DNA of 5,674 bases, taken from contig JAUNIV010000025.1 of assembly GCA_030523385.1 (NCBI GenBank), positions 8,139-13,812 of the forward strand, read 5' to 3'. The translations under genes were made by a program, and so were the position numbers. Source of the stretch: Bacteroidales bacterium (GTDB lineage Bacteria; Bacteroidota; Bacteroidia; Bacteroidales; Bacteroidaceae). The notes below the pieces were generated by a model. That model saw nothing but the letters and a program-made list of their open reading frames with translations. It was not told where the DNA came from and did no database searches. This document shows, piece after piece, positions 1 to 3,730 of this stretch (the first letter of the stretch is position 1; each line of letters opens with the position of its first letter).

Positions 1-6
1 TGTAAG

Positions 7-444
7 TTATGCTTTTTCTTTCTCATTATGAATGGTTTGTTTTTTCGTTATAAACTCTTTTATCAATGGCAGACAGGCTGCGGCTGTCGCACAGTCTCTG
101 CACAGTTGTTCCACCGGACAAATGCCATCGCCTGCACGGTTGATGATGTTCGGCACTTCCTGACCGAAGCGGACGGCTATGCCGCTCTTGTGAAGCAGGT
201 CGAGGGCAGGCATGCTGATGACTCCGGCATATACCTCCTGCACACCGCCCAGTACCATGAGTGCCGCCGCACCTTTGCCTACCACCTTGTCGGCAACGGA
301 AGCTCCCTGAAGAAATCCGGGCTCGTTCGTTAAAAGCGCATACAAGTCAGAGATTCCGCGTCCGTCAAATGTACGGACTTCCTCCTTGGCAACCACCAGT
401 GAATGGTGTCCGCTATATAATAACTTTATCAAGTCTTCCATCAT
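7..444 (-). CDS. DUF1893 (TM1506-like, deaminase-fold) protein with Cys4 tail
   Basis: A 145-residue protein of the DUF1893/TM1506 family, recognised from the N-terminal MEDLIKLLYSGHHSLVVAKE segment, the central ADKVVGKGAAALMVLGG segment (residues 51-67) and overall length. The family is known structurally as having a cytidine-deaminase-like fold; no established biochemical role is known to me, and I see no classical zinc-deaminase signature (HAE...PCxxC). The C-terminus carries four cysteines at residues 109, 115, 118 and 124 (C-x5-C-x2-C-x5-C), which could bind a metal or Fe-S cluster; that is inference. There is no signal peptide or membrane segment, so it should be cytoplasmic. I chose the ATG at 444 because family similarity begins there and it overlaps the TGA of the upstream reductase; the ATG at 441 is an equally possible start one codon later. 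The frame stays open upstream to 534, but that extension lies inside the reductase gene and looks non-native. Third gene of the operon, ending six bases from the window edge. Confidence 0.88.
   Translation of the reverse strand: MMEDLIKLLYSGHHSLVVAKEEVRTFDGRGISDLYALLTNEPGFLQGASVADKVVGKGAAALMVLGGVQEVYAGVISMPALDLLHKSGIAVRFGQEVPNIINRAGDGICPVEQLCRDCATAAACLPLIKEFITKKQTIHNEKEKA
441..444 (-). promoter_or_regulatory. ATGA stop/start overlap coupling reductase and DUF1893 genes
   Basis: Read on the minus strand, the ATG of the DUF1893 gene (444-442) shares two bases with the TGA stop of the reductase (443-441). The upstream stretch is A-rich (AACAAGAAAAACT) with no strong Shine-Dalgarno. Such 4-bp overlaps commonly mark translational re-initiation, so the two proteins are probably made together. 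A second ATG follows directly at 441-439. Confidence 0.7.
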
Positions 445-1850
445 AGTTTTTCTTGTTTCAACTGTTCTACAAAATGGTCTATCCGCTGCATCTGCGCCGG
501 GATGTCGATGCTTTGCGGGCAATGGTGCGTACATTGGTTACAGCCGATGCAGTGGTTCGCTTGACGCAGACGGGGCACACTGCGGTCGTAACCTACAAGG
601 AAAGCGCGACGGGCACGGCGATAGTTCTCATCCTGCGAAGAGGAAGGTACGTTGCCTTCGTTGATGCACTTGTTGTAGTGGGCGAAGATGCCCGGAATGT
701 CCAGCCCGTAGGGACAAGGCATACAATACTGGCACGCCGTACAGGGCACCGAAGGGTATTTCAGCATCGTTTGCGCCGTGTCCTCCAGCAAGGCAAGTTC
801 TTCGTCCGTGCAGAGGTCGAGCGGCGCGAAGGTGCGGATGTTGTCCTGCAAATGCTCCATGTAGGTCATGCCGCTCAGCACGGTCAGCACACGGGGGAAC
901 GAGGCGGCAAAGCGGAATGCCCACGAGGCGATGCTCTCCTCGGGACGGCGTTGCTTCAGCCGTGCGTTCAGATAGTCGGTCAGTCCGGCAAGGCGACCTC
1001 CAAGCAACGGCTCCATGACTACTGCGGGGATGCCCCGCTTGTCCAACTCCGCATAGAGGTAATCGGCATTGAAGTTGATGCCCGACGCATGGCGATAGTC
1101 TACGTAATTCAGCTGAATCTGCACGAAGTCCCAATGAAACTCATCGTGACGTGAGAGCAGGTAGTCGAATGCCTTGACATCGCCGTGGTAGGAGAAACCT
1201 AAATTGCGGATGCGCCCTGCCTCGCGCTCTTTCAGCAGGAAGTCGAGCAGATGGTTATCAAAGAACCGCTCCATCAGCGTAGGCAGTCCTTCACCCATCC
1301 CGACAATGTGCAGCAGGTAGTAGTCAATATAGTCCGTCTGCAAGTCGCGGAAGGAGTTGCGGTACATCTGCACGGAAGCATCAAACAATTCCTGGGGCGA
1401 CAGCCCTTGCCCGACCAGACGGTGGTTGGACATTTTGGTAGCAATGTAGTAGGAACTGCGCGGATGCCGTTTCAGGGCAATGCCCGTAGCCTTTTCGGAA
1501 AGTCCACGGCAATAAGGCGGCGCAGTATCGAAGTAGTTGATGCCGTGAGCAAGGGCATAGTCTATCAAGTTATTGACGGCATCTTGGTCTATCACCTCGC
1601 CGTTTCCGTCGTCAGCAGATTTCATGGGCCAGCGCATACAGCCGTAGCCCAGTATTGAAACTTTCTCGCCGTTCTTCGGATTCGTGCGGTAGGTCATTTG
1701 GTCGGTCGGGACTTCCCCCTGTACCGTGTGGTTTCCGGTCACGGGATTGTTCTTCGTATCACAACCGGCCAAGACTGTCGTAGTGGCGGCTGCACCGATG
1801 CCGAGACGCTTCAGAAACTCACGGCGGTTGATATTCTTTTGTTCACTCAT
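441..1850 (-). CDS. Tat-exported lipoprotein aldo/keto reductase with two C-terminal [4Fe-4S] motifs
   Basis: A 469-residue aldo/keto reductase of the iron-sulfur subgroup (COG1453-like). The N-terminus carries a twin-arginine signal (NRREFLKRLG, Arg9-Arg10), a hydrophobic alanine/threonine stretch and a lipobox LAGC ending at Cys30, so the mature protein is probably lipid-anchored outside the cytoplasm. The (beta/alpha)8 domain spans about residues 55-345. The family's catalytic tetrad is complete: Asp108 (YFDTAPPY), Tyr113, Lys139 (ATKMS) and His181 (YYLLH). The C-terminal extension has C370-x2-C373-x2-C376-x2-C379-P and C434-x2-C437-x2-C440-x3-C444-P, enough ligands for two [4Fe-4S] clusters; Cys395 lies between them. 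Where NADPH-dependent members usually have a basic IPGxR-type segment, this one reads VLSGMTYMEHLQDN (residues 324-337). The gene starts 17 bp after the polyferredoxin stop, with AAGAAG 8-13 bases before the ATG. Substrate unknown. Reductase fold and Fe-S sites are secure; electron donor and export are inferred. Confidence 0.93.
   Translation of the reverse strand: MSEQKNINRREFLKRLGIGAAATTTVLAGCDTKNNPVTGNHTVQGEVPTDQMTYRTNPKNGEKVSILGYGCMRWPMKSADDGNGEVIDQDAVNNLIDYALAHGINYFDTAPPYCRGLSEKATGIALKRHPRSSYYIATKMSNHRLVGQGLSPQELFDASVQMYRNSFRDLQTDYIDYYLLHIVGMGEGLPTLMERFFDNHLLDFLLKEREAGRIRNLGFSYHGDVKAFDYLLSRHDEFHWDFVQIQLNYVDYRHASGINFNADYLYAELDKRGIPAVVMEPLLGGRLAGLTDYLNARLKQRRPEESIASWAFRFAASFPRVLTVLSGMTYMEHLQDNIRTFAPLDLCTDEELALLEDTAQTMLKYPSVPCTACQYCMPCPYGLDIPGIFAHYNKCINEGNVPSSSQDENYRRARRAFLVGYDRSVPRLRQANHCIGCNQCTHHCPQSIDIPAQMQRIDHFVEQLKQEKL
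519..551 (-). other. Second [4Fe-4S] motif of the aldo/keto reductase
   Basis: Codons 434-444 encode CIGCNQCTHHC followed by Pro, the classical CxxCxxCxxxCP ferredoxin signature. The preceding motif at 714-743 (residues 370-379) is CxxCxxCxxC-P with only two residues before the last cysteine, a spacing variant that may trade ligands with this one, as in 2[4Fe-4S] ferredoxins. Confidence 0.85.
1761..1850 (-). other. Twin-arginine lipoprotein signal peptide of the reductase
   Basis: Residues 1-30 contain a Tat consensus match (R-R-E-F-L-K, with Asn rather than Ser/Thr before the arginines), a short weakly hydrophobic core and an LAGC lipobox. Tat exports folded proteins, which fits a protein that needs Fe-S clusters inserted in the cytoplasm. 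Asp at position +2 after the lipidated cysteine can favour inner-membrane retention in enterobacteria; whether that holds in Bacteroidota is not known to me. Confidence 0.85.
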
Positions 1851-1867
1851 TGTATTTCTTCTTTATA

Positions 1868-3364
1868 TTATATGATTCTGTGCCGCTCGTGTCCTTCCAC
1901 ATAAATGGCACTGAAAGGACGTGCCGGACAAAGGTTCTCGCAAGCCCCGCAACCGATGCAACGCTCTGTATTCACTACGGGTATCCGGGGCGAATCATCC
2001 ATGTCGGGGTCGGACGGCACCATCTGTATGGCTCCTGCCGGACAATGCCGTGCGCAGTTGCCACACTCCACTCCATCGGTCAGCGGCACACAATTCTTCT
2101 TTACCCACACGGCATGACCTATCTGTATCGCCGACTTGTCGGCTGCCGTGATTTTCAGTATGGCACCTGCTGGACAGACCTCCGAACACCGTGTACATTC
2201 CGGTCGGCAATAGCCGCGCTCGTAAGATGCCTCAGGCTGCATCAACGTCTCCAATTTAGTAGAGGGACGCAACACGCCGTTAGGACAGACCGACACGCAA
2301 AGTTGGCAGGCGGTGCAGTGATGCGCCATATTGCTCAGGCTTTGCGCTCCGGGCGGGACAATGGGAGTGGCACGCTCGGGTATCTTCTTGTCTTCGATGA
2401 CTGCCAGTCCGCCGTCCACTTTCTTCTCCTGTGCTTTTATCACCGATGTGGCGGCAAGCACGGCAGTCGCCGAGAGGAAACTGCGGCGGGCGTTATCCAC
2501 TTGTCCCGGGGTTGTTGCCTGTGCAGGCTTGTCCGCTTTCTTCCAACGGTATTGCAGGTGCAGTGCTCCGTGCTTGCATGTATCTATGCAGTCCATGCAT
2601 GCCACGCAACGGCTGTAGTCGATGCTGCGGTTCTTGTAGTCGATGCAGGCAGCTTTGCAGCGACGCGAACACAGGCTGCAATTCTTGCACTTCTTTGCAT
2701 CAAACACCGGACGAAACAAGGAGAAACGGGAGAAAAGCCCCAATATCGTTCCCACCGGACAAATTGTGTTGCAGTAGGTTCGTCCGTTACGCCATGCCAG
2801 CACACCTATTATAATAAAGGTAAGGGCTGCGACAACAAACGTCGGCAGGCTCTTCATCCATACTTCTGTTTCGTAGAAAGCATAGCTCCCGGCACGCTCT
2901 GCATAATAGGCAAGCAGATTGTTTCCCCATTGGTACAAGGGAGCGAATAGATTGGAAGCAATGCGTCCGTAAGAACTGTACGGAGCCAGCAACGCTACGA
3001 ATGACCCGACTCCGGCTACCATAGCGATGATGAACAGCCCCAACACTCCATAGCGCAACCACTTCTTTTCCGAAGAATAACTAAAACGGTATTTCTTCTT
3101 TTTCCGTAGCCCGCTTATCCATGAAACGATGTCCTGCATCACACCCAACGGACAGATAACCGAACAATACACCCTGCCGACAAGCAGCGTCAGCAGCACC
3201 AGACCGATTACCACTCCCACGTTCAAGGCAAGCAGGGCGGGCAGAAACTGTATTTGGGCAGTCCAACCCAACCACGTATGGATGGTTCCCGTAAAGTCGA
3301 GGAACAGTGCCGTGACAGCCATGAAGAACAGCACGGCAAGTGTCAATCTTATCTTTCTAAGCAT
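1868..3364 (-). CDS. Membrane polyferredoxin, NapH-like domain fused to NapG-like ferredoxin
   Basis: A 498-residue integral membrane iron-sulfur protein. Hydrophobic helices lie at about residues 7-24, 44-63, 105-127 and 173-191. Two CxxxCP motifs (Cys67/Cys71 and Cys198/Cys202) follow helices 2 and 4, the hallmark of the NapH/NosR/CcoG group. A ferredoxin region follows with cysteines at 226, 229, 232, 236, 240 and 253, 256, 259, 263, one more than two clusters need. An internal Tat-like segment (NARRSFLSA, Arg293-Arg294, hydrophobic to about 309) leads into a NapG-like domain with four clusters: C350/353/356/360, C386/390/393/397, C425/434/437/441 and C469/472/475/479. The likely topology puts helices 1-4 and the first ferredoxin region on the cytoplasmic side and the C-terminal half in the periplasm. 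By analogy with NapGH, it may move electrons from menaquinol or a cytoplasmic donor to a periplasmic acceptor. First gene of the operon, so the reductase encoded next is the obvious partner. No Shine-Dalgarno beyond a purine-rich AAAGAA. Fe-S content and fusion are seen; direction of electron flow is inferred. Confidence 0.9.
   Translation of the reverse strand: MLRKIRLTLAVLFFMAVTALFLDFTGTIHTWLGWTAQIQFLPALLALNVGVVIGLVLLTLLVGRVYCSVICPLGVMQDIVSWISGLRKKKKYRFSYSSEKKWLRYGVLGLFIIAMVAGVGSFVALLAPYSSYGRIASNLFAPLYQWGNNLLAYYAERAGSYAFYETEVWMKSLPTFVVAALTFIIIGVLAWRNGRTYCNTICPVGTILGLFSRFSLFRPVFDAKKCKNCSLCSRRCKAACIDYKNRSIDYSRCVACMDCIDTCKHGALHLQYRWKKADKPAQATTPGQVDNARRSFLSATAVLAATSVIKAQEKKVDGGLAVIEDKKIPERATPIVPPGAQSLSNMAHHCTACQLCVSVCPNGVLRPSTKLETLMQPEASYERGYCRPECTRCSEVCPAGAILKITAADKSAIQIGHAVWVKKNCVPLTDGVECGNCARHCPAGAIQMVPSDPDMDDSPRIPVVNTERCIGCGACENLCPARPFSAIYVEGHERHRII
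2438..2488 (-). other. Internal twin-arginine segment within the polyferredoxin
   Basis: Codons 293-309 encode RRSFLSATAVLAATSVI, a twin-arginine pair followed by a weakly hydrophobic core typical of Tat signals, placed between the cytoplasmic-type ferredoxin region and the four C-terminal clusters. It is the expected join if a napH-like gene and a napG-like gene, the latter keeping its signal, fused. No convincing AxA cleavage site follows, so it may stay as a fifth membrane anchor. Confidence 0.7.
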
Positions 3365-3431
3365 ATCATGTATTCTTTAGTCATTAAAACTGGTTGTTTG
3401 CTCGTTTGATGTCCATCAGCGAAATCCGCTA

Positions 3432-3439
3432 CAAAGATA
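3432..3439 (-). promoter_or_regulatory. Candidate -7 box for the redox operon
   Basis: Minus-strand reading TATCTTTG fits the Bacteroides -7 consensus TAnnTTTG exactly. Transcription would start a few bases downstream, leaving a leader of roughly 60 nt before the polyferredoxin ATG at 3364. I see no TTTG -33 element at the usual 19-21 bp spacing, so the call rests on one box. Confidence 0.42.
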
Positions 3440-3520
3440 ACTGATTCCTTCAAAGAATACTTTATATTATTTACAGCTTATCTTATCATTTTTACGGATA
3501 TTACACATAGCGGCTAAAGT

Positions 3521-3548
3521 TGCAGGGATTTCCATCCCAATTCCTGCA
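3521..3548. repeat. Interrupted 10-bp inverted repeat, possible operator
   Basis: The arms TGCAGGGATT (3521-3530) and AATTCCTGCA (3539-3548) are reverse complements except for one G/T mismatch, separated by 8 bases. The right arm sits 20 bp upstream of the plus-strand -7 box, where the -33 element of the GH31 promoter should be. A nested alternative dyad GGGAT/ATCCC (3525-3529 with 3534-3538) uses part of the same sequence. No T-tract follows, so a terminator is unlikely. A regulator-binding site is an inference from position and symmetry. Confidence 0.5.
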
Positions 3549-3567
3549 TACAAACATAAATTAATGC

Positions 3568-3575
3568 TATCTTTG
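3568..3575 (+). promoter_or_regulatory. Candidate -7 box for the GH31 gene
   Basis: TATCTTTG matches the Bacteroides -7 consensus TAnnTTTG exactly, and is the same octamer as the minus-strand box at 3432-3439. The -33 position (about 3541-3548) lacks a clear TTTG and is covered by the inverted repeat, consistent with a weak, activator-dependent promoter. The predicted leader is about 75 nt and very AT-rich. Confidence 0.5.
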
Positions 3576-3655
3576 CCACGAGTAACACACATCCGGAGTA
3601 AAACCATGTGGACAACTCTATTTTTATAGATACATTAATCAACCTATATATACCT

Positions 3656-3730
3656 ATGCAAAAAGTGAAACCTCTTTTGTGGACATTCGTCTTTTCGGCA
3701 GCATTGGTTGGCCCCATGCCTGCACAGGCT
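3656..3730 (+). other. Sec signal peptide of the GH31 enzyme
   Basis: Residues 1-25 show a short basic start (KVK), a hydrophobic core (LLWTFVFSAALVG) and an AQA motif, predicting signal peptidase I cleavage after Ala25. Cys27 follows closely, but position -3 to it is Gln, so a lipobox is not supported. The enzyme should reach at least the periplasm. Confidence 0.8.

Larger units (their letters stand above)
3365..3655. promoter_or_regulatory. Divergent intergenic regulatory region
   Basis: These 291 bp separate the minus-strand redox operon from the plus-strand GH31 gene and are much more AT-rich than the flanking genes. I find no credible coding frame or RNA gene. The region holds one perfect TAnnTTTG box on each strand in suitable position (3432-3439 minus, 3568-3575 plus) and a 28-bp interrupted inverted repeat (3521-3548). 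A second minus-strand TAnnTTTG match (TATGTTTG, 3551-3558) sits farther from its gene. The leader just before the GH31 start has a short AT-rich dyad, TCTAT-TTTT-ATAGA (3617-3630), probably fortuitous. Confidence 0.75.

Noticed and set aside
445..534. 30-residue N-terminal extension of the DUF1893 protein
   Set aside because: The stretch is proline/arginine/histidine-rich, overlaps reductase coding sequence in another frame and precedes the point where the family's sequence starts; the ATGA overlap at 444 is a better start.
453..1154. Plus-strand open frame of 233 codons
   Set aside because: Antisense to the aldo/keto reductase, with no family features; the minus-strand frame carries the catalytic tetrad and Fe-S motifs.
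1850..2950. Long plus-strand open frame of 366 codons, cysteine- and histidine-rich
   Set aside because: It is antisense to the polyferredoxin, whose frame shows helices and eight-plus ordered cysteine motifs. The antisense product has no recognisable domain, and its composition follows from the opposite codons.
3551..3558. Extra minus-strand -7 match TATGTTTG
   Set aside because: It would give a leader of over 180 nt to the polyferredoxin and has no -33 TTTG at proper spacing; the box at 3432-3439 is better placed.
3617..3630. TCTAT-TTTT-ATAGA dyad in the GH31 leader
   Set aside because: Five AT-rich base pairs around a T-loop are weak and expected by chance in such AT-rich sequence; not enough for a terminator or riboswitch call.
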